Shown: positions 28,565 to 38,204 of the stretch, one piece after another
Numbering within the stretch: position 1 is the first letter of the stretch
Layout: every line of letters starts with the position of its first letter
Origin: Leptolyngbya sp. Heron Island J
Lineage (GTDB): Bacteria; Cyanobacteriota; Cyanobacteriia; Phormidesmidales; Phormidesmidaceae
Direction of reading: 5' to 3'
Assembly (NCBI RefSeq): GCF_000482245.1
Contig: NZ_AWNH01000014.1
Location: 101,091-165,090, forward strand
DNA length: 64,000 nt
Notes under the pieces: generated by a model
Seen by the model: the letters and a program-made list of their open reading frames with translations, nothing else
What the model was told of the DNA's origin: nothing
The model's database searches: none
Translations under genes and position numbers: made by a program

Positions 28565-28637
28565 GACAGGGGATGCTCATCGCTTCAAATCCAGGTAAGT
28601 CAATTTCTTAAAACGAGCAGTGTTGAATGACTGGCTG

Positions 28638-28661
28638 CGTTAGGATCAGGTATACCTAACG
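28638..28661. promoter_or_regulatory. Nested dyad upstream of glcD
   Basis: CGTTAGG (28638-28644) is the inverted partner of CCTAACG (28655-28661), and the perfect palindrome AGGTATACCT overlaps the right arm. It lies 17-40 bp ahead of the glcD ATG, a position suiting an operator, though a 5'-UTR hairpin or an hmpE terminator cannot be excluded. Confidence 0.4.
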
Positions 28662-28677
28662 TGATTGGCGATAAGAC

Positions 28678-30162
28678 ATGACTTTTGGGGTAGCACTAAA
28701 TCATCCAGCAACTAAACAGCGGAACTGGCAGCCAATTGTTCAAGAGTTTGTCAAGGAGCTGGGTGATAATCAGGTAGTTTGTCGCAAAGAGGAACTCCTG
28801 GTTTATGAGTGCGATGGGCTTACTAGCTATCGGCAGCGGCCTGCTGTAGTTGTTCTCCCTAGAACTACTGAAGAAGTAGCTGCCGCAGTAAAGATTTGCG
28901 ATCGCAATCAAGTCCCTTTCGTCACCCGTGGTGCAGGTACAGGTCTATCCGGCGGGGCCCTCCCCATTGAAGACAGCGTGCTGATCGTCACCGCCTGTAT
29001 GCGGCAAATTCTCGACATCGACTATGACAATCAGCGTGTGGTAGTACAACCCGGTGTCATCAACAACTGGGTTACACAAGCTGTCAGCGGTGCCGGTTTT
29101 TACTATGCTCCTGACCCATCAAGCCAGTCCGTCTGCTCCATCGGCGGCAACATCGCTGAAAATTCCGGCGGTGTCCACTGTCTTAAATATGGCGTCACCA
29201 CTAACCACGTTCTCGGTCTCAAGCTAGTTTTGCCCAATGGCGATATCGTCGAGGTTGGCGGCATGCCTGAACTTCCAGGTTATGACCTCACCGGAGTTTT
29301 TGTCGGCTCCGAAGGCACCCTGGGAATCGCTACCGAGATTACCCTACGAATTCTAAAATCACCGGAAAGCGCCCAAACCCTGCTGGCCGACTTTAACAAT
29401 GTTGAAGCCGCCGGTAAAAGCGTTTCCGACATTATCAGTGCAGGCATCATTCCAGCCGGAATGGAAATGATGGATAACTTTAGCATCAATGCTGTCGAAG
29501 AAGTGGTTGCCTTAGACTGCTATCCTCGCGATGCAACGGCCATTTTGCTGGTCGAGGTTGATGGCTCCCCGGCAGATGTTGAGGCCAGTGCTCAGAAAGT
29601 GCAAGAAATCATGCGGCAAAATGGAGCCAGGCAGGTCACTATTGCCACCACACCCGAAAAGCGCTTACGCCTATGGAAAGGACGTAAAGCCGCCTTTGCC
29701 GCCATGGGCAAACTCAGCCCTGACTACTACGTTCAGGATGGCGTTATTCCAAGGGCTCAGCTCCCCCATGTACTCAACGAAATTGAAGCATTAGGGAAAA
29801 AATACGGCTATCGCATTGCCAATGTTTTCCACGCTGGCGATGGCAATTTGCACCCCTTAATTTTGTACAACAACGCCGTCCCCGGTCAGCTCGAAACCGT
29901 AGAAACCCTCGGAGGTGAAATCCTCAAGCTATGTGTCGACGCTGGCGGCAGTATCTCCGGCGAACATGGCATCGGGGCTGATAAACGCTGTTATATGCCC
30001 CAAATGTTTACCCCAGCCGACTTAGACACGATGCAATGGGTCCGTCAAGCTATTAATACTCAAGGACTGGCTAACCCGACCAAATTATTTCCCACACCTA
30101 AAACCTGCGGGGAAGCGGCAGTAACCCCGATCAAACAGTTTGACACCGTAGAGCGGTTTTAA
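28678..30162 (+). CDS. glcD: Glycolate dehydrogenase FAD subunit
   Basis: 494 residues. A PCMH-type FAD-binding domain spans about 40-230 (VTRGAGTGLSGGALP, CSIGGNIAENSGGVHCLKYG, VFVGSEGTLGI). The C-terminal FAD-oxidase domain has FHAGDGNLHP (~384-393) and SISGEHGIG (~424-432). It oxidises glycolate to glyoxylate, the entry to cyanobacterial photorespiration, with electrons probably going to the plastoquinone pool through GlcE/GlcF, which are not in the window. A D-lactate dehydrogenase activity is possible for this family. It follows hmpE by 113 bp but is functionally separate. Confidence 0.92.
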   Translation: MTFGVALNHPATKQRNWQPIVQEFVKELGDNQVVCRKEELLVYECDGLTSYRQRPAVVVLPRTTEEVAAAVKICDRNQVPFVTRGAGTGLSGGALPIEDSVLIVTACMRQILDIDYDNQRVVVQPGVINNWVTQAVSGAGFYYAPDPSSQSVCSIGGNIAENSGGVHCLKYGVTTNHVLGLKLVLPNGDIVEVGGMPELPGYDLTGVFVGSEGTLGIATEITLRILKSPESAQTLLADFNNVEAAGKSVSDIISAGIIPAGMEMMDNFSINAVEEVVALDCYPRDATAILLVEVDGSPADVEASAQKVQEIMRQNGARQVTIATTPEKRLRLWKGRKAAFAAMGKLSPDYYVQDGVIPRAQLPHVLNEIEALGKKYGYRIANVFHAGDGNLHPLILYNNAVPGQLETVETLGGEILKLCVDAGGSISGEHGIGADKRCYMPQMFTPADLDTMQWVRQAINTQGLANPTKLFPTPKTCGEAAVTPIKQFDTVERF

Positions 30163-30499
30163 GACTTTAAACCAATTTAAGTCAATCGAAAGCACAAGGG
30201 GAAATAGTGCGATTCACTCCCCATGCAAACATTCCTACCCGCTAATCAAATTAAGCACTCAGCAACCAAGTATGTCAGTATTTTTACGTAGACATAACCA
30301 GTGCTACTGGTACCAATTCTGTACATTAGCTGATAGGTCTGTCCCCATAGACGGGTAGGTTATAGAAGTAGCGCGAATCAAGTTATTTCAGAGCTTTTCA
30401 GGTTTTCAACCAAAGTGATAAGAGATCTGAATTCCATGGGTAGCTTTAAAGCTGTGAGCTAGACGCTACATCCCAAACCTCAAGGAGACACCTTACATA
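30163..30499. other. Upstream region of the pilin gene
   Basis: 337 bp without a coding frame. It should contain the pilin promoter and leader. AAGGAG precedes the ATG, at a rather long distance of about 12 nt. Promoter boxes were not assigned. Confidence 0.4.
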
Positions 30500-31147
30500 A
30501 TGAAAACGACTCTACGTGCCAAGCTACTGCAGCACCTAGCCAGCAAGAAGAAAGCTGACGAAGGCTTTACCCTCATCGAGCTGCTGGTAGTAATCATCAT
30601 CATCGGTATCCTGGCTGCTATTGCTCTACCTTCCTTCCTGAACCAAGCCAACCGTGCTCGCCAAACTGAAGCCGTCACTAACATCGGTGCTATTAACCGT
30701 GGTCAGCAGGCCTATGTCCTTGATGAAGCTAATTTTTCCAGATACATTGGTGGTTTAGGAGTTGGTATCCGAGTGGAGTCAGACAACTATGAGTTTGGCG
30801 ACGATCCAGATGCCGCTGCTGCAAATGTTGGACAGATCCTGGGGCTTGCTGCCGATGGTACCATTGCTTTTAATGATGGTTTAGGGGGTGATCCTGATGA
30901 TGTTCAATATCAATCCGGTGCATTAACTTATGCTGCTCCAGTGGCAGGTAGAGAAATCCAGCTTAGGGGATATGCTGGTGCTACTTATCTTTTAACTGAG
31001 ACAGGCACGCAAGAGGTTACTTCAACTACTCTCCTCTGTGAAGAAGATCAGGCAGGCCAGCTTCCTCAAGATCAGCCGACCTTTACAGTTGATCCCGATG
31101 GATTAGTAACGGATACTGACTGCGGTCCTGCAGCTACAGAACAGTAG
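30500..31147 (+). CDS. pilA: Type IV major pilin
   Basis: 215 residues. A basic leader of about 22 residues ends in the prepilin peptidase site G|FTLIELLVV, followed by the hydrophobic assembly helix (VVIIIIGILAAIALPSFL) with the conserved Glu at +5. The C-terminal globular domain has two cysteines (LLCEED and TDCGP) that can close the D-loop. It resembles cyanobacterial PilA1-type major pilins and is about as long. Lying 2 kb after the Hmp locus, it is the probable motility fibre controlled by it. A strong hairpin follows the stop. Confidence 0.93.
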   Translation: MKTTLRAKLLQHLASKKKADEGFTLIELLVVIIIIGILAAIALPSFLNQANRARQTEAVTNIGAINRGQQAYVLDEANFSRYIGGLGVGIRVESDNYEFGDDPDAAAANVGQILGLAADGTIAFNDGLGGDPDDVQYQSGALTYAAPVAGREIQLRGYAGATYLLTETGTQEVTSTTLLCEEDQAGQLPQDQPTFTVDPDGLVTDTDCGPAATEQ

Positions 31148-31167
31148 AGATTATTGATTCTTTAAAG

Positions 31168-31201
31168 GAGACATTCAGGATCAAAATCTCCTGAATGTCT
31201 C
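31168..31201 (+). terminator. 13-bp perfect hairpin after pilA
   Basis: GAGACATTCAGGA (31168-31180) pairs with TCCTGAATGTCTC (31189-31201) around an 8-nt loop. It lies 20 bp after the pilA stop codon. No T-tract follows, so it may act as a partial terminator or as a 3' stabiliser of the pilin message rather than a full stop. Confidence 0.65.
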
Positions 31202-31250
31202 AGTAGTATCTATTGCAGTAGGCGCTCAGATATTTAACGGCTAGCTACAA

Positions 31251-32024
31251 ATGTCTCCAACTAGATCTGTAGTCTTCTTATTGTTGTCGGTTGTCGGTAT
31301 TACTACGATACAGCTCTTCTTCTACAAAGATCTAGATAACAATAGCGACGATACTACACTGATCAACAAATGGAATGAGAATCTTTTTGAACAGCAGCTA
31401 GTTCTCTCAAATTCTTTACCAAAATTTGGATATGAGAATCTCTATGCTGGCTGGCAATTTTTAAGATTTTTACAGTATTTTGGTGACTCTAGTCTTCGTA
31501 AGAAAACAGGTTACGGTCTGAGCACTCATTATTTTGAAAGTATTGTTGACAATGATCCATTATTTGAAGAGTCTTATATTTTCTTAGTCAATACTCTTTC
31601 TATGTATCTTGGTGCGCCGGAAGAGTCGATACGACTGTTGGAGAAGGGACTGGAACATATGGGCCCTGCCCTGCCGCCTCGCTCTTATTTTATTTGGCGA
31701 CATAAGGCAACGGATGAATTGCTATTTCTCGGAGATACACAAGCTGCTAAGAAGTCCCATGAGATGGCAGCTGATTGGGCTGAACGTTCTCCTGATGAAG
31801 AGGGTGATTTTGTCGCGGCTCTCTCCCGTAAAACAATAGAGTTCTTAGAGACAGACCCTAGCAGTAGACCCGCACAGATCGGCGCGTGGTCAGATGTTTT
31901 GCTGAGAGCCACAGATGAGGCTATTCGACAAAGAGCAGCTGCTAATATCGAAGCCTTAGGTGGCACCATCCTTGTTAATGACAATGGTCAGGTTACAGTA
32001 CGCTACAAAAGAGATGAGGAGTAG
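31251..32024 (+). CDS. Membrane-anchored protein of unknown function downstream of pilA
   Basis: 257 residues. One N-terminal hydrophobic helix (VVFLLLSVVGITTIQLFF) anchors it or acts as an uncleaved signal. The rest is helical; residues ~95-185 (FEESYIFLVNTLSMYLGAPE, SIRLLEKGLEHMG, THYFES) look like two or three TPR-type helix pairs. No catalytic motif and no recognised family. It lies 103 bp after pilA on the same strand, behind the hairpin, so low-level cotranscription is possible. A role in pilus assembly or pilin handling is only suggested by position. Confidence 0.7.
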   Translation: MSPTRSVVFLLLSVVGITTIQLFFYKDLDNNSDDTTLINKWNENLFEQQLVLSNSLPKFGYENLYAGWQFLRFLQYFGDSSLRKKTGYGLSTHYFESIVDNDPLFEESYIFLVNTLSMYLGAPEESIRLLEKGLEHMGPALPPRSYFIWRHKATDELLFLGDTQAAKKSHEMAADWAERSPDEEGDFVAALSRKTIEFLETDPSSRPAQIGAWSDVLLRATDEAIRQRAAANIEALGGTILVNDNGQVTVRYKRDEE

Positions 32025-32049
32025 GCTGCCTACTGGGCAACTACAAGCA

Positions 32050-34623
32050 TTATGCGCTGCTGAGTTTAAGTTGAGAGAGAAGGGTCTGTCGTTTGGGCTG
32101 TAGGCTGCTTTCAAGCTCTGGAAAAAAGCTTGGTGCAGCGAATAAATCTTCAAGGGTATTGGCAACAGGTTGATTCACCATGCGTGGCGCATAGTCTACT
32201 GGAAAAGGACCGTCAATATGGCGATAAAGGGCACCAAATCCAACCCGCCGACTACGTGGCTGCTCTATCAAACCACTATTTTTGAGCCAGTCATCAAAAG
32301 TAGTGGCTTCATTCATCGTGTTTACAAACTGATCAACTTGTTCTGGTGTGGGTAGCGCTACATTGAATTGTGGCAAGTCATTACGCGGTTTGATTAAGGT
32401 CTGCTCCAACAAAGTACGCCGCTGTTCAGGTGACAACCAGGCCAAGATAGTCTGTCTACCCATAATCTCATCAGGCAATGCTTCTACAGTTAGACTTTCT
32501 TCCTGGCTCAATTGCAATAAAGCCTGCCCTGTAGGAAAGTCAGTCCAACTTTGTGCTGCCGCTGTGTAGTCTCCTTGCCACCATTGCAATGCGCCCTGTT
32601 GCTGCTGCAGATATGTTCTGAGCCTAACTCCAATCTCCGGAAACGTAAGTAGCTCAGCATATTGTTTTTCTAGTTCACTAAAAACAGTCTCCTTAGCTTC
32701 AGCTAATTCTCCTAAGTTCCAAATAGGACTGGTAAGCTGCAATGGAAAACGCAGCAGTTCCAAAACCAATGCATCGGTGGCCAAGACAGACTGTTCATTA
32801 CGCAATAGGGCAACTCCTAACCCTAGAAAAACTCCACGCTTGACTGGTACCAATTCAGCAGATTTTGCAAAAGCTGCAACTGCTTCACTAGGATTCTGCT
32901 GACTCAATAACCAGCCCACATTAGAGCGACCAAATTCTTGATAAGGGGCAATGTCATTGGCTATTTCAAACCAGCGAATCGATTCATTGCTCAGGGCTTC
33001 ACGGGATGCTCCATTCGTTTGAAAACTAAAGTCTCCTAAGGCCCAGGCCAACATAGAGGGATAGTAAGGCTCCCAAGGAGCGAGCTGGTGGGATTGAGTC
33101 AGGGCTTGCTCAAAGCGATCAAAGTTACCCTGATTGAGCTGGTCAAAGCCTTGTTTTGATATAGCCCAGGCACGATGGATAGGAATTAACCAGAGGTTGA
33201 CAACTACAACACATCCTAATCCCAACCCCATACAGATTCTGGAAAATCTTAGTTGCTCGGGGGTAGCTGTAGATATCGAGAGATTGTTAGGCGCAAAAAC
33301 AGTCGCAAGGACAACGAGATAGACCACCAGCAATCCGCTAATGGCTGGGGTATCCAGCTGATAATCGGTTAGCCCCATCAGACCATAGGCAAATAGCCCA
33401 GCTACCAGACTCCAGACCAAGCTCGGTGATACAAATGAAGTTACTGGCTGCTGAGTCCAACGCCAAGTTAGCCAAACTAACAACCCAACCAGGCTGACTA
33501 AAGCGGCGATGCCCCATAAACCTAATTCTGCCCACAGCTGCGCTGGAGTGCTGTGAAGTTGAAAATGTAACTCCGCTTCACGACCAGCCCAGTAGGGGCG
33601 GTATTTTTGAAAAAGCTGTAGTACGCTGCCAGCACCAGCACCAGTAAATATATGCTCTAGACCTATATGCCAACCAATAACATTGGTAATGGCCCGATAT
33701 CCCAGTTCACTATTGCTGGTTCTACCTTGCAACAGAGCTAATAGCGGTTGTCGAACACGGCTGTTGCCTAACGTAGCTGCTAATAAGAGACATAGTAAAA
33801 GTCCCCCAGCAGGAAGCACTAGTCGACGGGGTAACTGACTACGAAATAGGATAATGATGAGCGCGATCGCAACCGTCATTACCAAAGCCAGCAACCCGCC
33901 CCGAGAACTGGCCGTATACAGATCCACCAGCCCCAAACAACAGCCACCGCCCCACAACCAACGCTGCCAGCCGCGATCATGTATAGCCAACCCCAATAGT
34001 AGCGGCAAAATCAAAACCAAGTATCCTGCTACATAGTTTTGATGGCCCAGAGGATACCAATTACGCAGACTAGTGACACCAAAATCAAACTGTTGGGAAA
34101 CACCGTAGGGTTCTAAAGCAGACAGCCTTTCCAGTTCCGGAAAGTAGGTCTGAAATAACCAAAGACCCAGACTAACTAAAATAAACGCAATGCCAAGAAC
34201 AGCTTGAAATTTGAGTAGTTGAACCACCTGTTTCGATGTTCTTAACCACCCAGACAAAGCATAGAGGGCCGCAATACCGCCTAACGCTGCCCATGAGTAC
34301 CAGCGAGCCTGGTTGGGGAACTCCGAGAACAGCGTAGATAGTAGTAAACCTAAAATTAACAAAGCTATGGGCCAGTCTAATCCTGAGCCTAATTTAAACT
34401 GACCCAGGGGTTTAAACCACATTTGCCATAGCAACCAAATAATGGGCAACAACAAGGTTACCTGCCATACCGCCACCCAGGGCCAAGACACCATCAGAGA
34501 ATGGCTGCTGGGTAACAACGTAAACAAACTGTAGAAGCCAATGGTCAACAGACCAATTAGATTGCCATCTGCTGTTCGCGATAGAAAACCTGACGATGTA
34601 AGTGACTCTGGTGAAGTAGACAT
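32050..34623 (-). CDS. O-antigen ligase/polymerase-family membrane protein with TPR-like C-terminus
   Basis: 857 residues. About 12 membrane helices fill the first ~470 residues. A large extracytoplasmic loop carries the Wzy_C/WaaL signature (FTGAGAGSVLQLFQKYRPYW, then HSTPAQLWAELGLWG near 355-370). The C-terminal ~380 residues are soluble and TPR-like. Such proteins polymerise polysaccharide, ligate it to lipid A, or transfer glycans to pilins (PglL/TfpO type); the sequence does not decide. It converges on the pilA side and is the last gene of the minus-strand polysaccharide cluster. Confidence 0.85.
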   Translation of the reverse strand: MSTSPESLTSSGFLSRTADGNLIGLLTIGFYSLFTLLPSSHSLMVSWPWVAVWQVTLLLPIIWLLWQMWFKPLGQFKLGSGLDWPIALLILGLLLSTLFSEFPNQARWYSWAALGGIAALYALSGWLRTSKQVVQLLKFQAVLGIAFILVSLGLWLFQTYFPELERLSALEPYGVSQQFDFGVTSLRNWYPLGHQNYVAGYLVLILPLLLGLAIHDRGWQRWLWGGGCCLGLVDLYTASSRGGLLALVMTVAIALIIILFRSQLPRRLVLPAGGLLLCLLLAATLGNSRVRQPLLALLQGRTSNSELGYRAITNVIGWHIGLEHIFTGAGAGSVLQLFQKYRPYWAGREAELHFQLHSTPAQLWAELGLWGIAALVSLVGLLVWLTWRWTQQPVTSFVSPSLVWSLVAGLFAYGLMGLTDYQLDTPAISGLLVVYLVVLATVFAPNNLSISTATPEQLRFSRICMGLGLGCVVVVNLWLIPIHRAWAISKQGFDQLNQGNFDRFEQALTQSHQLAPWEPYYPSMLAWALGDFSFQTNGASREALSNESIRWFEIANDIAPYQEFGRSNVGWLLSQQNPSEAVAAFAKSAELVPVKRGVFLGLGVALLRNEQSVLATDALVLELLRFPLQLTSPIWNLGELAEAKETVFSELEKQYAELLTFPEIGVRLRTYLQQQQGALQWWQGDYTAAAQSWTDFPTGQALLQLSQEESLTVEALPDEIMGRQTILAWLSPEQRRTLLEQTLIKPRNDLPQFNVALPTPEQVDQFVNTMNEATTFDDWLKNSGLIEQPRSRRVGFGALYRHIDGPFPVDYAPRMVNQPVANTLEDLFAAPSFFPELESSLQPKRQTLLSQLKLSSA

Positions 34624-34657
34624 GCATAGATAGTTTAAGCAGCTTCAAAGTGAGAAT

Positions 34658-36121
34658 CTAATAGGCACCTAGCCCAGTCACGACTATTCGCAGGGTGGTT
34701 ACCATGATCTCTAAATCAAGGTTGAGGGACCAGTTGTCGATGTAGTGCAAATCTAACCGGGCGGCATCATCAAAAGTTTCAATGTCAGCTCGACCTGAGA
34801 TCTGCCATAGTCCGGTAATTCCAGGAAGTACCTGATGGCGAATATGATGCCAGGCTTCAAACTGAGCCACGTCTCGTAGCGGTAGAGGACGCGGTCCCAC
34901 CAGGCTCATCTGGCCAAGCAATACGTTGAACAACTGGGGCAGTTCATCTAAACTTGTGCGCCGCAGAAACTTACCCACAGGCGTCACACGCGGATCGTGC
35001 TGGAGTTTAAACATAATGCCATCCGCTGTTTGGTTTTGCTGCTCTAGCTGGGCCTGACGTTGGGGGGCATCTATTGCCATGGTGCGAAATTTCCAGACCT
35101 TAAATACTTTGCCTCTGAGCCCCATGCGATCTTGTCGAAAAAAGATAGGTCCGGGCGAGGTAAAGTGAATTGAGATCGCAACTCCCACAAATATCGGACT
35201 CAGCACCACCACAGCTAAAGCCGCTAAACCATAATCCAGCCAGCGTTTGAGGCGATAGTCCACACTCTGAAAAACAGAGGTTTCAATCATTAACGTGGGC
35301 AAACCAGCCACAATCTCCGGAATTCCACGTCGGTAAAGCATTTCTCGACTTGATGGCAGCAACCGTAGAGGAATTTTGGCCCCGCGCAATCGCCAATAAA
35401 GTCCCGATGCTAGCTCCACGTCGGGGACATCTTCAGCCAGCACCTCATCAGGCTGAGCCGCTAAAATACGCTGAAACGTTGCCTCTGCATTAGCTGTTGA
35501 GACCATAGCAGCCCCCACTACCTGATAGTGAGACCGTCGTTCTAAAGTTTTTGACAGTCGATGCATGCGGTCCGGATGAGTAATTAGAAATACCCGTGAC
35601 GGCAGCCGGGTTCCTTGCCAATAGGTGAGTAATCCATTGCTCAGAAGACGGGTGACCAGCACTAACACCACGCTGCTGACCCAGGCACTAAAAAATAGCG
35701 ATCGCGGGGCATCCAATTTTGGATCATAAAAATAGGCTAGTACCAGCGATACAAAATAAACACAGCTCACCAGCTGCGCCGCTCGCAGATAGTCTCGTGC
35801 TCTGACGGTCGCGCCATAAAGACCAAAATGAGTAAATAGCAGCAGCGTCATTCCAGCAAACAGCCAAAACAAACTGGGTAGCCCCAGCCAAGTCCACCAC
35901 ACTAATCGCTCAGGAATTGGCGAATAAAACTGATTTAGAAATCGCGCTAGCTGCCATGCTAATCCCAGGGCCAACGCATCACCAATCAGCAAAATGAAGA
36001 CCCTGATGCTACCCCAACGTCGCAGAGGGTTTAGCCGATAAGCAGCTCGAATATCTGTGCTGATACCAAACAAAAAATTCTGTCTTCGACTTGATTTTAG
36101 GGAAAACGGCTCTTTCATCAA
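34658..36121 (-). CDS. Undecaprenyl-phosphate glycosyl-1-phosphate transferase (priming enzyme)
   Basis: 487 residues. Four or five N-terminal membrane helices and a nucleotide-binding-like middle region precede the bacterial sugar transferase domain (~285-487): [64 protein letters not shown]. It starts repeat-unit synthesis by moving a sugar-1-phosphate to the lipid carrier at the inner membrane. WbaP/CpsE-like. It lies 34 bp upstream of the ligase gene. Confidence 0.93.
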   Translation of the reverse strand: MMKEPFSLKSSRRQNFLFGISTDIRAAYRLNPLRRWGSIRVFILLIGDALALGLAWQLARFLNQFYSPIPERLVWWTWLGLPSLFWLFAGMTLLLFTHFGLYGATVRARDYLRAAQLVSCVYFVSLVLAYFYDPKLDAPRSLFFSAWVSSVVLVLVTRLLSNGLLTYWQGTRLPSRVFLITHPDRMHRLSKTLERRSHYQVVGAAMVSTANAEATFQRILAAQPDEVLAEDVPDVELASGLYWRLRGAKIPLRLLPSSREMLYRRGIPEIVAGLPTLMIETSVFQSVDYRLKRWLDYGLAALAVVVLSPIFVGVAISIHFTSPGPIFFRQDRMGLRGKVFKVWKFRTMAIDAPQRQAQLEQQNQTADGIMFKLQHDPRVTPVGKFLRRTSLDELPQLFNVLLGQMSLVGPRPLPLRDVAQFEAWHHIRHQVLPGITGLWQISGRADIETFDDAARLDLHYIDNWSLNLDLEIMVTTLRIVVTGLGAY

Positions 36122-36156
36122 CGAGTTTGGAAAACTTAGCGCCCTGGGAGCAAACG

Positions 36157-36933
36157 TCAGCTAGAAGAATGCCCTGGCCTTAGGATAGACCGCATCGCTC
36201 GATTCATTAACTGCAGTCCAAATAATATGAGAAATGCTGTGTTATTCACCATATATCGCCGCCATAGACGACGCGGTTCCTGCCATAGACGATAGACCCA
36301 CTCCAATCCCCAGGCCATCATCCACCGGGGTGCTTGGGAAACTTCACCGCTGTGAAAACTAAAGGCAGCTCCAACACCAATCATCACAGCATTGAGTTTG
36401 CCATGCTGACGCGCCATCCATTCCTCTTGCTTAGGGCAGCCTAACCCGACAAACACCACAGCGGCTCCAGATTGATGTATCCGCTCAATATCAGCCGCGT
36501 CTTCAGCTGGAGTCATCGGCCTAAACGGGGGTGCATGGATACCGGCAATTATTAAATCTGGACACTGTTGCTGCAGATTCTGCACCAGATGCTGCAACAT
36601 CACATCAGTGCCGCCATAAAGATAGATGGGTAGCTGTTCATGGGCGGCGCGATCGCACCAGGCTAGCATCAAATCAGGGCCATATACCCGCCCCTGACGA
36701 GCAATCCCCAACTGTCGCAGCCCCCACACCAAGGGCATCCCATCAGGAGTTACTAGGGCCGCATGGTTGAGTACTCGACGATAGGCTCGATTCCAATAAG
36801 CGGTCATCACCACATGAACGTTGGCCGCAACAATGTAGGAGGATTGTTTGGTATGGGCCCAGAGGGAAATGCGATCGCAGACATCCTGATAACTGGTTCC
36901 ATCAATTCGTATCCCCAAAATTCGTCTAAACAT
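36157..36933 (-). CDS. WecG/TagA/CpsF-family glycosyltransferase
   Basis: 258 residues. The family core is clear: IVAANVHVVMTAYWN, ALVTPDGMPLVWG, FVGLGCPKQEEWM, IGVGAAFSFHSGEVSQAPRW. These GT26 enzymes add the second sugar (often N-acetylmannosaminuronate or N-acetylmannosamine) to a lipid-linked primer, which fits the priming transferase just downstream and the UDP-GlcNAc 2-epimerase gene at 57.0 kb. The actual sugar is not known. Confidence 0.93.
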   Translation of the reverse strand: MFRRILGIRIDGTSYQDVCDRISLWAHTKQSSYIVAANVHVVMTAYWNRAYRRVLNHAALVTPDGMPLVWGLRQLGIARQGRVYGPDLMLAWCDRAAHEQLPIYLYGGTDVMLQHLVQNLQQQCPDLIIAGIHAPPFRPMTPAEDAADIERIHQSGAAVVFVGLGCPKQEEWMARQHGKLNAVMIGVGAAFSFHSGEVSQAPRWMMAWGLEWVYRLWQEPRRLWRRYMVNNTAFLILFGLQLMNRAMRSILRPGHSSS

Positions 36934-36979
36934 TCAAAACCTAATCACTCGATACACAAACCTGATCTCTAATTTGCAC

Positions 36980-38185
36980 TCATTCAGCTAAGACCTTTCG
37001 ATATGCTTCATCTACTTTTTTAGCGATAGCTGGCCAACTAAATTTTTGCTGTACTTTTTGATAACCTGTCTGTCCCATTCTTTGAGCAACATCAGGATTT
37101 TCCAACAAGTCTAGCAGCCGCGCCGCAATGGCTTCAGCAGTCTGTTCTACCAAAAAGCCATCGACACCATCTGCAATTACATCAGCCACTGCTGGAATAT
37201 TACAACCAATCACGGGCTTGCTAAATGACCAAGCCTCAGTATAAACTCCGCCGAAACTCTCTTGAGATGAAGGAACACATAATAGATCACAAGCTGCTAA
37301 TGCATCAGTTTTTGTTGCTAAATCAACCATACCCAATCGGTGGATACGAGGATCAGCATATTCTTCAAATGCCTTCTCCGAAGATTTGACGACAGGACCA
37401 ATAAAAACAAACTCTGCATTTGAACAGCTCTGCCAAACCTTTTCACAAGCAGCAAGTAATTGTCGGTAGCCTTTGTAGGCATAATGCTGTCCTAAAAACA
37501 GGACCATAGGTCCCTGCACTTTATAAATCTCTCGAAAGTTTTGGGGATAGCTTTTTTCATGAACTATTGGGCCATGGCCAATCGTGTAAATCTTATCTGC
37601 AGCTACCCCTAGTTCGATCAAAATTCTCTTCTCCGCATCAGTCAGGGTAAAAACACCATCGGCCTGACGATAAATATCCAAATACAGACGATAGCGCCAA
37701 CCTACCCAACGAGGATGATGCACAGGAGTTAAGACAAAGGGTAGATCATGTTTACGAGCTAGCTCCAAGGAGGCATAACTCAAAACTTCTCGGCCAATAC
37801 GGACATTATGAACCAAGTCAACATTAGAAACAAAGGGGTCTAGCTGTGGCAATCGTATGGCTGAGAGTTTCTCAACCGCCTGCTTCATCCAAACGTGGTA
37901 CATTAGCACATATGGCAACATTTTAAGTTTTTCTCCCCAGCCTGTATCAAGACAATGTACGGGAATACCATCTATCTCATAATTTTGTGATGCTGTTGGA
38001 GCGTTGAGTGTAGTGCCTAACAACCAATCAGTACGGTTACGCTGCCAATGAGTTACCACCTGAACGTGACAATTGCTCAGTGATTGAGCTAAATGATGTT
38101 GATGAATTTGCGCACCACCAACGCTAGGAGGATAGGTGGTTAGCGTGTATAACAGCCTTAGTGGGTTAGGAGAGTTTGCGGTCAT
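36980..38185 (-). CDS. GT4-family glycosyltransferase
   Basis: 401 residues, GT-B fold. N-terminal acceptor domain with PPSVGGAQIHQHHLAQSL; C-terminal nucleotide-sugar domain with VLFLGQHYAYKGYRQLLAA and the E-x7-E region PSSQESFGGVYTEAWSFSKP near 295-315, a retaining GT4 pattern. Probably cytoplasmic at the membrane face, adding one sugar to the lipid-linked repeat unit. Part of the minus-strand run, 19 bp from the neighbouring methyltransferase. Confidence 0.92.
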   Translation of the reverse strand: MTANSPNPLRLLYTLTTYPPSVGGAQIHQHHLAQSLSNCHVQVVTHWQRNRTDWLLGTTLNAPTASQNYEIDGIPVHCLDTGWGEKLKMLPYVLMYHVWMKQAVEKLSAIRLPQLDPFVSNVDLVHNVRIGREVLSYASLELARKHDLPFVLTPVHHPRWVGWRYRLYLDIYRQADGVFTLTDAEKRILIELGVAADKIYTIGHGPIVHEKSYPQNFREIYKVQGPMVLFLGQHYAYKGYRQLLAACEKVWQSCSNAEFVFIGPVVKSSEKAFEEYADPRIHRLGMVDLATKTDALAACDLLCVPSSQESFGGVYTEAWSFSKPVIGCNIPAVADVIADGVDGFLVEQTAEAIAARLLDLLENPDVAQRMGQTGYQKVQQKFSWPAIAKKVDEAYRKVLAE

Positions 38186-38204
38186 GGTGATATCTATTCT
38201 GCAC

